Shown here piece after piece: positions 54,615 to 63,705 of a DNA stretch of 64,000 nucleotides. The position numbers were made by a program, and so were the translations under genes. Numbering within the stretch: the first letter of the stretch is position 1; each line of letters opens with the position of its first letter. The stretch spans positions 496,001 through 560,000 of the forward strand of contig NZ_JAAVUW010000001.1 of NCBI RefSeq assembly GCF_018449605.1, read 5' to 3'. The notes below the pieces were generated by a model that worked only from the letters and a program-made list of their open reading frames with translations, ran no database searches and was not told where the DNA came from. This DNA is from Luteibacter sp. dw_328 (GTDB lineage: Bacteria > Pseudomonadota > Gammaproteobacteria > Xanthomonadales > Rhodanobacteraceae).

Positions 54615-55719
54615 GCTGCCGAACCTCGACACGCGCGACAGCGCTGCCTTGCAGGCGGAGCTGATCCGGCGCATTCCGCAATTCACCACGCAGTGGACGG
54701 ATTTCAACGCGTCCGATCCGGGCATCACGCTGCTGCAGACGTTGTGCTGGATTGGCGAATCGTTGCTCTACCAGGCCAACGCCATTCCGCTGCTGGCCAG
54801 GCAGAACTACCTGCGTCAGGCGCTGGGCCTGGCCTTCTCCGACAACGTCACGCCGTACAGTCAGGCGGCCGTGCTGGATAACGACGACGCTTTCGAAGCC
54901 CTGCGCCAGATGCTCGCGAAAGTGGAAGCGGGCACGCCGTTCACCGGTGCCGACCTGCAGCGTGCGGTGCTGGGCTATCGCGACGAGCCGTACCTGGCGT
55001 TGACGCTGGATGACGTGCAGGCGCTCGCGCTGCAAGCCAACCGCATGATCGAGGCCAACTGGGAGAAGAGCAAGCGTGCGCCACCGACGCCGCTGCAGGT
55101 CAGGCGCGCCGATGCGCTGGCGCGTGGCGAAGCGACCCAGCTCTACGTGCTGGGCGATGCGAGCTGGGCCTATCGTCTCCCGCCCAACGGAAACATGACG
55201 GTGCCGGATGCCCACGGCTGGTGGCGGCGTGTCCTCATGCGCGATCCGCCCACCGCCAAGGCGGCTGTCGATGCGGCGACGGCAGAAAGCGTGCTGTTGA
55301 GCAACGTGCGCCAGTACATCGCGCCGCGCGTGCTGCTGGGTAACCGCGTCAACGTGTGGGCCGCGCAGCTGACGTCGATCAACCTGTACGTCGAGCTGCG
55401 CTGCCCACCGAACGTATTGCCCCTGGTCGTGCTCGACGCGGTGCTGTCGACGCTGTTCGCTTACTTCCAGCCGGATGGCTGGGTGTACAACGAGGCACCG
55501 GTGGCCGAGAGCGTGCAGCTGCTGATCGAAAGCGTGCCCGGCGTGGCCGCACTGACATCGCTTACGCTTGACTACACGCCGACGGCGCGCCTGCCGGAGT
55601 ACGCGCAGCTGGGTGTCAACGCGTTGCTCGCTGACCTACCACCGGGCTCGCCTGGCCCGTTCTACCGTGGCCTGCCGCAGCTGCGCTGTGTCGAGTTGCG
55701 CGCCAGGGTCGCGCCATGA
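54604..55719 (+). CDS. Second baseplate wedge protein (Afp12-like)
   Basis: 371 residues. FELPNLDTRDSAALQAELIR and WTDFNASDPGITLLQTLCW are typical of baseplate J/gp6-like eCIS proteins. It contains an inserted helical part at about 100-170 and a C-terminal gpJ-like part (VNVWAAQLTSINLYVELRC). It pairs with the large wedge to close the baseplate ring. ATGA overlap with the next gene. Confidence 0.87.
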   Translation: MAFELPNLDTRDSAALQAELIRRIPQFTTQWTDFNASDPGITLLQTLCWIGESLLYQANAIPLLARQNYLRQALGLAFSDNVTPYSQAAVLDNDDAFEALRQMLAKVEAGTPFTGADLQRAVLGYRDEPYLALTLDDVQALALQANRMIEANWEKSKRAPPTPLQVRRADALARGEATQLYVLGDASWAYRLPPNGNMTVPDAHGWWRRVLMRDPPTAKAAVDAATAESVLLSNVRQYIAPRVLLGNRVNVWAAQLTSINLYVELRCPPNVLPLVVLDAVLSTLFAYFQPDGWVYNEAPVAESVQLLIESVPGVAALTSLTLDYTPTARLPEYAQLGVNALLADLPPGSPGPFYRGLPQLRCVELRARVAP

Positions 55720-56714
55720 ACCAGCCTGCACCGATGCCGCCTTCGAGCTACCTGCGATACCTGCCGGCCGTATTCGCGCGAACCGACGACGACTTTCTCG
55801 CGCACTACCTGCTGATCTTCGAGAAGCTGCTCACCGGTCTGGCTGACACCACACTGGATGGACGCAAGGGCATCCAGGACCTCCTCAGCGCAGACGTGAT
55901 CGGTAACCTTTTCTACAGCCGCTTCAGTTTTCTGTTCCCGCCGGGCGACGAAACCTTCATTCCGCCGATTTCTGGCTTGCCACCGGCAAAGGGCACGGCG
56001 ATCCTCGAACGGTTCGACAGCTATATCGGCGTGCCCGAGATCGGTAGCGCACTCGACGGGCATATCGATTCACCGCTGTATTCGAGTGATGCGCTAGCCG
56101 CTTTCAACGCGTGGCTGGACGAGTTCCTCGCCTGGCTGGGTGGCTGGGTGGACCTGCCTCTGGATAGCACCTGGGACCTGGACAAGAAGCGCAACGTGAT
56201 CGCCCAGAGCATGGCGTTGTACCGCCTGCGCGGCACGCCGCAAGGCCTGGGCATGCTGCTGAACCTGCTGCTCGACCTTCCGCTGCAGCAGGTGAGCTGC
56301 GTAAAGCCATCGGGCACCACCGATCCGGTCTATGGCACCGTGACCGTCAACGTACTCCATCCTGCGCCGCCACCGATCCTGCTCAAAGACGACGCCTCGC
56401 AGCCCGGTAGCTTCGTGCTGCGCTGTGCCTACCAGCCGGGTATGCCGCTGGTTTCCGGCTACGCGCCATGGCTGTTCGTGGTGCAAGTGGTGTTGCCGGC
56501 GTATGGCAACGCGAAACTCGTGCCCGATGCCACCGGCATCCAGCAGATACAGGCGCTGCTCGCGCAGATCACCACCGTGCTCGATGCCCAGCGGCCGGCA
56601 GCGACACGCTACCAGTTGCAGATCCTCGGCGCCTCGGCACTGCGCGCGGATGCGATCTATCAACCAGTACTCAACTCCAACGCCCTCCTGGGCACGCAGA
56701 CATCACCCCCATGA
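55716..56714 (+). CDS. Phage tail protein I-like baseplate component
   Basis: 332 residues. SSYLRYLPAVFARTDDDFLAHYLLIFEKLLTGL (residues about 10-42), LDEFLAWLGGWVDLPLDSTWD and LYRLRGTPQGLGMLLNLLL match the gpI-type tail domain common to eCIS clusters. It probably holds the fibres at the baseplate edge. Coupled at both ends by ATGA overlaps. Confidence 0.87.
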   Translation: MNQPAPMPPSSYLRYLPAVFARTDDDFLAHYLLIFEKLLTGLADTTLDGRKGIQDLLSADVIGNLFYSRFSFLFPPGDETFIPPISGLPPAKGTAILERFDSYIGVPEIGSALDGHIDSPLYSSDALAAFNAWLDEFLAWLGGWVDLPLDSTWDLDKKRNVIAQSMALYRLRGTPQGLGMLLNLLLDLPLQQVSCVKPSGTTDPVYGTVTVNVLHPAPPPILLKDDASQPGSFVLRCAYQPGMPLVSGYAPWLFVVQVVLPAYGNAKLVPDATGIQQIQALLAQITTVLDAQRPAATRYQLQILGASALRADAIYQPVLNSNALLGTQTSPP

Positions 56715-57598
56715 ATCAGACCAGCCCGCCATCCCCGCAAGCGATTACCGTCCAGCCGGCGGGCGTCTCCGTGCCCCCGCCGACTCCCGTGATCGCAGCG
56801 AACGTGGCCTATTCGGTGGTCTACACCGACGGCACATTCCTCACCTCCGCGCTAATGAACGAAGCGCAGTCGTACCTCGTCAACTGGATGCAACTGCAGA
56901 ACCAGCTGCTCTACACGCCGGGGGTGCTCAATGGCATGGTGGTGAGCAACCCGAGCGGTAACAGCCTCGCGGTGAGCGGCGGCGCGGGCTTCGACGATCT
57001 GGGCCATTTCGTGGTCCTGCCGGATAACAGCGGCGCGGCAACGGTGCCGACCACCGCGGCCAATCCCTGTTACGTGGGTATCTCCTTTCCCACCACGGCG
57101 CAGCCGGTGTCCGGGCAGACCAACGTGCAGAACATGGCCGGCGTGCTCACCGTGGCCGACACGCTCGGGGGTTTGCCTGCGCATAGCCTGCTGCTGGCGG
57201 AGATCGCCATGGCCAACGGCGGGATCACCGGCGTGACCGACCAGCGCATGCCGGTGACCAGCCGGCTGCCGGCCAATCTCGGTGCCGCGGCGGTGATGCC
57301 GCAGGCATTGCGCGCCGAGGGCGCGAGGACGATGCAGGGCAGGGTGATGGTGCCGTCCGGCGCGCTGCGCCGTCAGGGCGACAGCGTCGCCGTGACGGTG
57401 CCTTACAGCGCGCATCGGGCGCCGGGACCGACTTTCCCCGAGCCGCCGCGGGTCATGGTCACCGTGCAAGGCACGTTGCCGTATGCCACGGCGATCAGCG
57501 ACATCAGCGGAAACGAGTTCACATTGACCCTGACCGCGGTGCTCGCCCCGCTGCCAGATGGCGCGCCTATTGCCGTGGAGTGGATCGCATATGTCTGA
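56711..57598 (+). CDS. eCIS fibre-associated or baseplate protein, 295 aa
   Basis: 295 residues, not firmly recognised. A Pro-rich N-terminus is followed by NVAYSVVYTDGTFLTSALMNEAQSYLVNWM (residues about 28-57) and beta-rich segments such as LAVSGGAGFDDLGHFVVL, which resemble fibre N-terminal domains. An Ala-rich hinge lies near 200-215, and the C-terminal part looks like a beta domain. It overlaps the next, larger fibre gene by eight bases. Probably a fibre or fibre-attachment protein. Confidence 0.65.
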   Translation: MNQTSPPSPQAITVQPAGVSVPPPTPVIAANVAYSVVYTDGTFLTSALMNEAQSYLVNWMQLQNQLLYTPGVLNGMVVSNPSGNSLAVSGGAGFDDLGHFVVLPDNSGAATVPTTAANPCYVGISFPTTAQPVSGQTNVQNMAGVLTVADTLGGLPAHSLLLAEIAMANGGITGVTDQRMPVTSRLPANLGAAAVMPQALRAEGARTMQGRVMVPSGALRRQGDSVAVTVPYSAHRAPGPTFPEPPRVMVTVQGTLPYATAISDISGNEFTLTLTAVLAPLPDGAPIAVEWIAYV

Positions 57599-60500
57599 TC
57601 AGGGCCGGCCACCGATCAAGCGCAACAACTACTTCACCGGCGAGTCGTTGCTTACCGCCGATTTCACGTGCGAGCAGCAGTACAACATGGAGATGCTCGC
57701 ACTGGTCAACAGCAGCCTGCACACCTGGGGCATCGCCAGCGGGCTGGAGGTGAGCTGGCAGGCAAGCCAGGCCAACCAGGTACGGATCACCGCTGGCATG
57801 GCGATCGACCGCCTTGGCCGCCAGATCGTGTTGACCGAGCCGCAGGTGGTTCGCGTGGAAGGCACCGGGGACAACGCGTTCGTCTACCTGGTGATCCGCT
57901 ACCACGAGGTGTACAGCGACCTGACCGACGATAGCGGTGTCATGGGCTACAAGCGTGTGGTGCAGCAGCCGCTGCTGACCTGCACGCCGACGCTTCGGGA
58001 TCCGGGCATCGACATCGTGCTGGCCGTCGTCAACCTTACTTCGCAGGATGCCGTCAACGCCCTGACCTTCAAGCAGGGTCGCCATGAACGACGCTACGTC
58101 GGCTCGCGTCTGGGCATGGTGGATCTGGTCACCGAAGGTGCGGGTATCGATGGCAGTGCCGCCGTGTCCGTCGCCGCGTTGCCCGGCGTGCGCCTTCGTG
58201 CAAAGCGCGAGGACAGCGGGCTGGACGACTACCTCAGCGTGGAGACCGCGCGCGCGCAGTTCGACGGCATGCTCGCTACCCGCGGCAACGTGGGCGTAGG
58301 CGTGGACCAGCCGCAGGCGAACCTGCAGGTCGAGCGCATCGTGACCGAGGGCGTCGGCAGCATCACCACCAAAGGGCGGCTGCTGAGGTTCGAGCACGCG
58401 ATCCACCCGCCGCTGCGCCCGGGCGACCTGGTGATCCCCACCTTGCCGGCGGGTGCGGCGGTACTCACTCCGCAACAGGCGGTGATCGGCGGCGCCACCA
58501 GCGATCCGGCGCAGTTCCAGATGGTGCAGGCCTTCCAGCAAGACCTCCTGGTGCCGGCGCGCTTCCGCTACGTGCGCGCCACACTGGTCAGCTTCTCCGC
58601 CACCGGCACGGTGGGCGAGCTGCTCAACATCGGCATCGACGGCAGCGTGGGAATGGGCGTGCGGGCCGGCGCGCAGACCGGCGCGACCGGTGTCTCCGCG
58701 CTGACGATAACGCCGGATCGCCGTGTCGGCATCGCGCTCAACGGCGACGCCGTACCGCGCGTGACGCTGGACGTGAACGGCGATGTCATGGCCGGCGCCT
58801 TGACCTGCAGTGACGCTGTCGTAGCGAAATCGTTCGAGGGCAACGGCAGCAAACTGCGGAACCTGCCGATCCTCAGCTACTGGACCAAGCAGGACCCGTC
58901 CTCGCCGTACAGTGGGATCTACTACGACACTGGCAACGTCGGCGTACAGATGCGCGATACACCGGCGTCGCTGAGCGTGGGTACAGGCCAGAGCTTCATC
59001 GGTTCGGGACTGGTTTCCGCCATGCCGTCCGACTCGAATAGCGGGATCAAGGGCGCCGACGGCGTCGCCTACGTGACTCTCACCGGCACGCAGACCGCCT
59101 TCGTCGACGAGGTGCAGGTGGGAGATGCCATTCGCCTGGGCGAGCTTCTCAAGCAGTACCGGCAGGTCCGGACGGTGGTTTCGAACGAGCAGTTGGAACT
59201 GACCGAACAGTTTCCCAGCATTGTCCGGGCCTCCTCCTTTAAGTACCTGCCTGCCGGGAGCGCCGGACTACCGGGAGCGGCACAGCTGGTCCAGACCGCC
59301 GCACCCACGCCGCCGGATGGCAACGACGGCAGCGGCACCATCAGCAGCAGTGGCACCACGCTTACCGGCGTCAAGACCGCGTTTCTGACGGAGCTGCGAG
59401 AAGGCGACTGGATCCTGATTCCGGAGTTCCGGCCATCGACCATGGAGGGCTACCAGGACCAGTGGTTGGTCAGCAAGGTGACGGACGACCGCACGCTGGT
59501 GGTCATCGACTCGACGGGGCACGGTGTGCCCGCCAACGTATCGGCGTTCCTGGTGGCGCCAGCGCTGCTCGCCGTGATGCAAAGCAATAGTGTCGCATCC
59601 GACAAACCGCCACCGCCGGCGATGCTCGTGGCCAACAATCGGCAGGACATGTCCAAGGACAGCAAGAAGGCGCCGAACACGGTCGCCATCAACGTACCAT
59701 TCTCGAAGCTCGATGCCCGTTATGCGCTGCAGGTGGATGGCAACGTGAGCTTCCAGGGTGGCGGCAGCTTCGGCGACCTGACGGCGAAGACCGTCACTGT
59801 CACTGACTGGATCAAGATCGCCGGCGCGGGCGACGGCGGCAACGTGCTCACGGCCGGTTCGACCTTGGGACCGCCGCTGCTGACGGTGACGCAGACCAAC
59901 GTGGTGGTCGGCGCCGGCAAGGGCGCCAGTCCGCTGGAAGTGGGCGGCGACGCGCACGCCACCGGCAACATCGTGTCCGATAAGGAGCTGCAGGGCGTCA
60001 GCGCGTCGCTCAGTGGTACCGTGACGAGCAAGGCGCTGGCCGCGACATCGATGAACGTGGGCGGTGTGCAGGTCGACGACAAGGGCGGCGTCACGCTGTT
60101 CGGCGCACGCCAGCCGATCACCTTCACCAAGAACCAGGCAAGCGGCATCGCCGCGACCGATGGCTTCATCCAGGCCACGATCGGCACCTTCTCAAGCGAC
60201 TTCAGCGCGAACTTCGCCGGCCTGGTCAGCTGTACCGTACAGAACGGTGCCACCGTTACCGGCGTCACCTATGCCTCGGCCAACACCACCAAGGAAGTGA
60301 TCAAAACCAAGAAAGGCACGAATACGTATTACCTCCCGCTGTTCGGCAACATCTGCATGCCGGTGCGCAAGGGCGAGCAATGGACGCTGGTGTACCTGGC
60401 GGAAACGATATTCAAGCCGGCAGCCGACATCGTCGCCTTCTGGATGCCGCTGGGGCCCGGCCTGACGCAGGCCCCGCTGCCGTCGGCACCGACGGGACCG

Positions 60501-61040
60501 GATCTTGCCGAGGTGGCCAGGCAGTTCGAGGTGCTTCGCCAGCGCGCGCTAAGCGGAAGCCTGGTCCCGCCGGCCTCGTTGGAAGCCATACAGAAGGCGA
60601 TCGACCAGCGCGTCGGCGATCTGGCCCGTGTGCTCGGCGACGCCACCGGCATGCCGCCCGACGAAGAAGCGCGCACCGCCTTCGTGCGGCAGTTGGGCGC
60701 GCTGGCCTGCTCGGCCGCCCTGCCGGTACCCGATGGTCACCGGGTGGACCAGCCGCGCATCGACGGCGTGATCGATACCTTCGCTACGCTGACCGGCCGC
60801 ACCTTCACGCCGGCGCAGCGCGCGATGCTGGAAGAGGCCATCCGTGCACTGGAATCGGTCAACGACAGCGACGAAGCCCGGCACGATGCGAAGACGATCA
60901 GCGACAACATCCGACTGTTCCTGCGCACGCTGCAAGAGGTGACGGGGCTGACCTTCGACGCCACCCGGATGCGCCTGCTGACCCGGGCGCTTGCGCGTCT
61001 GGTCGGCAACGGCTCGCAGGAACCGGTGCAGGAGCAGTGA
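57591..61040 (+). CDS. Large fibre-like protein, 1149 aa (Afp13 role)
   Basis: Starts KRNNYFTGESLLTADF (from residue 9), a segment recurrent in eCIS fibre-type proteins, with a beta-rich N-domain to about 170. TLDVNGDVMAGALTCSDAVVAKSFEGNG and the middle look like a fibre shaft. Two related 70-residue beta repeats lie at about 487-555 and 578-660 (TGTQTAFVDEVQVGDAIRL and TGVKTAFLTELREGDWILI). The last 180 residues are helical. It probably binds target cells. ATG at 57591 overlaps the previous gene. Confidence 0.75.
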   Translation: MSDQGRPPIKRNNYFTGESLLTADFTCEQQYNMEMLALVNSSLHTWGIASGLEVSWQASQANQVRITAGMAIDRLGRQIVLTEPQVVRVEGTGDNAFVYLVIRYHEVYSDLTDDSGVMGYKRVVQQPLLTCTPTLRDPGIDIVLAVVNLTSQDAVNALTFKQGRHERRYVGSRLGMVDLVTEGAGIDGSAAVSVAALPGVRLRAKREDSGLDDYLSVETARAQFDGMLATRGNVGVGVDQPQANLQVERIVTEGVGSITTKGRLLRFEHAIHPPLRPGDLVIPTLPAGAAVLTPQQAVIGGATSDPAQFQMVQAFQQDLLVPARFRYVRATLVSFSATGTVGELLNIGIDGSVGMGVRAGAQTGATGVSALTITPDRRVGIALNGDAVPRVTLDVNGDVMAGALTCSDAVVAKSFEGNGSKLRNLPILSYWTKQDPSSPYSGIYYDTGNVGVQMRDTPASLSVGTGQSFIGSGLVSAMPSDSNSGIKGADGVAYVTLTGTQTAFVDEVQVGDAIRLGELLKQYRQVRTVVSNEQLELTEQFPSIVRASSFKYLPAGSAGLPGAAQLVQTAAPTPPDGNDGSGTISSSGTTLTGVKTAFLTELREGDWILIPEFRPSTMEGYQDQWLVSKVTDDRTLVVIDSTGHGVPANVSAFLVAPALLAVMQSNSVASDKPPPPAMLVANNRQDMSKDSKKAPNTVAINVPFSKLDARYALQVDGNVSFQGGGSFGDLTAKTVTVTDWIKIAGAGDGGNVLTAGSTLGPPLLTVTQTNVVVGAGKGASPLEVGGDAHATGNIVSDKELQGVSASLSGTVTSKALAATSMNVGGVQVDDKGGVTLFGARQPITFTKNQASGIAATDGFIQATIGTFSSDFSANFAGLVSCTVQNGATVTGVTYASANTTKEVIKTKKGTNTYYLPLFGNICMPVRKGEQWTLVYLAETIFKPAADIVAFWMPLGPGLTQAPLPSAPTGPDLAEVARQFEVLRQRALSGSLVPPASLEAIQKAIDQRVGDLARVLGDATGMPPDEEARTAFVRQLGALACSAALPVPDGHRVDQPRIDGVIDTFATLTGRTFTPAQRAMLEEAIRALESVNDSDEARHDAKTISDNIRLFLRTLQEVTGLTFDATRMRLLTRALARLVGNGSQEPVQEQ

Positions 61041-61044
61041 CGCC

Positions 61045-61545
61045 ATGTTCTATCCGGACCATGTCTTGCCTGCCACCGCGTTATTGCGCGAACACTGGCG
61101 CCTTATCCGCGACGAATGTCTCGCACTGCCATCGTCGGATTTCGTCGCATGGCCGGAGGTGGAGCTCTACAACCACGGCTGGGACATCTATGGGATGGTC
61201 GCACAGCGCCGACGCCTGCTGGAGAACTGTGTCTTCTGCCCGCAGACCGCCGACCTGCTGCGGTCGCTGGACGGCGTGGTCAACGCGGGATTCTCGCGGC
61301 TCGCACCCGGGACGCGCATCCTGCCGCACGTCGGTTACCGGCACGCGAACGTGCGTTATCACCTGGCGCTGCAGGCCGACGGCGATTGCCATCTCCGGGT
61401 CGGCGAGGAGAGCCGGCCGTGGCGGGAAGGGCATAGCCTGCTGTTTGAAGACATGGCCACGCACGAGGCGTGGAATCACGGCAGCCAGACGCGCATCGTC
61501 CTGCTGGTGGATTTCGACCGGACCTTGCTGAGGGACGAGACATGA
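61045..61545 (+). CDS. Aspartyl/asparaginyl beta-hydroxylase-family protein
   Basis: 166 residues, cupin-like Fe(II)/2-oxoglutarate dioxygenase domain. GTRILPHVGYRHANVRYHLAL contains the first iron-ligand His; HEAWNHGSQTRIVLLVDFDR carries the second His and the co-substrate-binding Arg. It probably hydroxylates Asp or Asn side chains of a protein or small peptide. Encoded inside the operon between the fibre and ATPase genes, so a particle protein or cargo is the likely substrate. AGGAG upstream. Confidence 0.87.
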   Translation: MFYPDHVLPATALLREHWRLIRDECLALPSSDFVAWPEVELYNHGWDIYGMVAQRRRLLENCVFCPQTADLLRSLDGVVNAGFSRLAPGTRILPHVGYRHANVRYHLALQADGDCHLRVGEESRPWREGHSLLFEDMATHEAWNHGSQTRIVLLVDFDRTLLRDET

Positions 61546-63704
61546 GCCTGCCGCCGGGACCGGCCGACGACAACGCCGTCTTCCTGGAAGGCTTGTGCCG
61601 CTACGCCGACCTGCTGATCGACCGCGCGGTGTCGCGCCGCGAAGCGGCTGCGGCGGCCGCGGCGACGGGCCACCTTGCAGTACGCCAGCGTGTGCTGCGC
61701 GAGCAGTTTTCGATGGCCATGGATGTCGAAGTCACCGCCCTGTGGGAGGCGTTGCAAGCGACGATGGAGGATCTGCTCGACAGCGACCGCTTCGTGCCTT
61801 GGGTGCATCTGGTGCAAATGTTGTCGTTGGGGCCGCTGGAACAGCAGGTGATGCTGGTGGCACTGCTGCCCGATCTCGATGACGCTTATCGCGGGATGCT
61901 GGCTGAACTGGCCGAGGGAGAGCGTGTGGCTGAGGGCTGGCTGCCGCTCTCCGCGCTGTCCTACTTGCTGGACGATCCCTCGCAGGCGCACACGGTTCTT
62001 CTTGCCGACAATGCCTTACGCCGGTGGAATGTTCTGGAACGGGAACCGCGCTCCGACGTGTCGCGCTTGCGCGGCGGATTCCGCCTCGATGTGGCGCTGT
62101 CCGGCTATTTGTGCGCCCGCGCCGTGCCGCAGTTGCAGCTCTACGAAACGTTGCGCGAACTGGACCCGGTGGCCTCGCTGGACGAGCTATCGCTCGAGCC
62201 GGCAGTGCGAGAGCAGGCCCAGCGTTTCGTCGACCGCTGTGGTGGGGATGCTCCCGAAGACATGTCCTTCGTCTTGCAGCTTCAAGGACCCGATGGTCAC
62301 GCACTGGAACAGCTCTGCTCGGCCATCTTCCTGTCGATGCGCATGGCCTGCGCCGAACTGGATGGCGCCCAACTTGTCGTCCACGCGGGCGATGGCCGCG
62401 CGGCAGTGCTCGAACGTGTGCGCCTGCTGTGCCGCAATGCCATGTTGTGCAACCGCGTACTGGTGCTGACCCAGTGCCAACGCCTCAGCGGCGATGCGGC
62501 CGACGAGGAATCCCGCGCCCTGTTCGCTGCGGTGTTCGACACGTTGCTGGAAAGCCAGCGCTATGTCGTGGCGATCAATGCGCCTTCACGGCTGGTGTCG
62601 GAACGCGCACATCGCTACACCGCGCATCCCGTAGTGCCGGTGCTGATCCAACTGGCCATGCCCACCGCCGCCGGGCGCCGCCGTACATGGGAGCAGGGCG
62701 CCACGCGCCACGGGCTGTCCTTACCGGACGATCTGCTGGATCGCCTGGCCGGCACCTATCTGTTTACCGAAACCCAGATCGAGTCCGCACTGAAGGAACT
62801 GGAAAGCCGCCGTCTGCTCGACGGCGACGCACCGCTGAACCGGCTGCTGCTGGACGTGTGTCGCGACGCCAGTGTCAGCGAGCAGTTCAGCGTCGCCGAG
62901 GAAGTGAAGACGCGCTACCGTCTGGAGGACATCGTGCTGCCGGCAACCACGCGCGCCTGGCTGGAGGAACTGCTGCAGTACGCGCGCAACCGCCACCAGG
63001 TCGTCGAGCAATGGGGTTTCGACGGCCACCAGGCCAACAGTCGCAACCTGTGTGTGCTGTTCTACGGGCCGTCCGGCACCGGCAAGACCATGGCCGCCTC
63101 GGTGATCGCCAATGAACTCAACCTGGGTCTGTACCGCGTCGACTTGTCGAGCGTGCTGAGCAAGTACATCGGCGAGACGGAAAAGCACCTCGCGCAGCTG
63201 TTCGACCAGGCCGAGTCGGGCAACCTCGTGCTGTGCTTCGACGAGGCAGAGAGCCTGTTCGCCAAGCGTACCGAGATGCACGACGCGCACGACCGCTACG
63301 CTAACCTGCAGACCGGTTACCTGCTGCAGCGGATCGAGACCTATCCCGGCATCGTGGTGCTCTCGACCAACCTGCTCGGCAATATCGACAAGGCGTTTAC
63401 GCGTCGCTTCAAGTTCATCATCGAATATCCGTTTCCCGCCGCGGCGCAGCGCCGTGAGCTGTGGCGCAAGGCGTTTCCGGCCGACGCCCCGCTGGCCGAC
63501 GACATCGACCTGGACCTGCTTGCCGAACGCGCGCCATTGAGCGGCGGCAACATCGGTAACATCGTCCTGCGCGCGGCGTTTTACGCGGCTGGGGAGGGCC
63601 ATGCGATCGGTATGGCGGACCTGCTCAAGGCGGTGGAGCGGGAGTACGACAAGCTGGGCAAGGTGTTTGCGCCCGGGGAGTTCTCGTGGGGGGAGGACGA
63701 TTGA
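61542..63704 (+). CDS. AAA+ ATPase (Afp15/Pvc15-like)
   Basis: 720 residues. An N-terminal helical part with a degenerate ATPase-like half (about 260-420) precedes a canonical AAA+ module. Walker A is GPSGTGKT (about 509-516) and Walker B LCFDEAES (about 564-571). Sensor 1 is STNLLGNID, and two arginines in FTRRFKF act as arginine fingers. In eCIS it is needed for assembly or cargo loading. ATGA overlap with the hydroxylase gene. Confidence 0.93.
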   Translation: MSLPPGPADDNAVFLEGLCRYADLLIDRAVSRREAAAAAAATGHLAVRQRVLREQFSMAMDVEVTALWEALQATMEDLLDSDRFVPWVHLVQMLSLGPLEQQVMLVALLPDLDDAYRGMLAELAEGERVAEGWLPLSALSYLLDDPSQAHTVLLADNALRRWNVLEREPRSDVSRLRGGFRLDVALSGYLCARAVPQLQLYETLRELDPVASLDELSLEPAVREQAQRFVDRCGGDAPEDMSFVLQLQGPDGHALEQLCSAIFLSMRMACAELDGAQLVVHAGDGRAAVLERVRLLCRNAMLCNRVLVLTQCQRLSGDAADEESRALFAAVFDTLLESQRYVVAINAPSRLVSERAHRYTAHPVVPVLIQLAMPTAAGRRRTWEQGATRHGLSLPDDLLDRLAGTYLFTETQIESALKELESRRLLDGDAPLNRLLLDVCRDASVSEQFSVAEEVKTRYRLEDIVLPATTRAWLEELLQYARNRHQVVEQWGFDGHQANSRNLCVLFYGPSGTGKTMAASVIANELNLGLYRVDLSSVLSKYIGETEKHLAQLFDQAESGNLVLCFDEAESLFAKRTEMHDAHDRYANLQTGYLLQRIETYPGIVVLSTNLLGNIDKAFTRRFKFIIEYPFPAAAQRRELWRKAFPADAPLADDIDLDLLAERAPLSGGNIGNIVLRAAFYAAGEGHAIGMADLLKAVEREYDKLGKVFAPGEFSWGEDD

Positions 63705-63705
63705 C

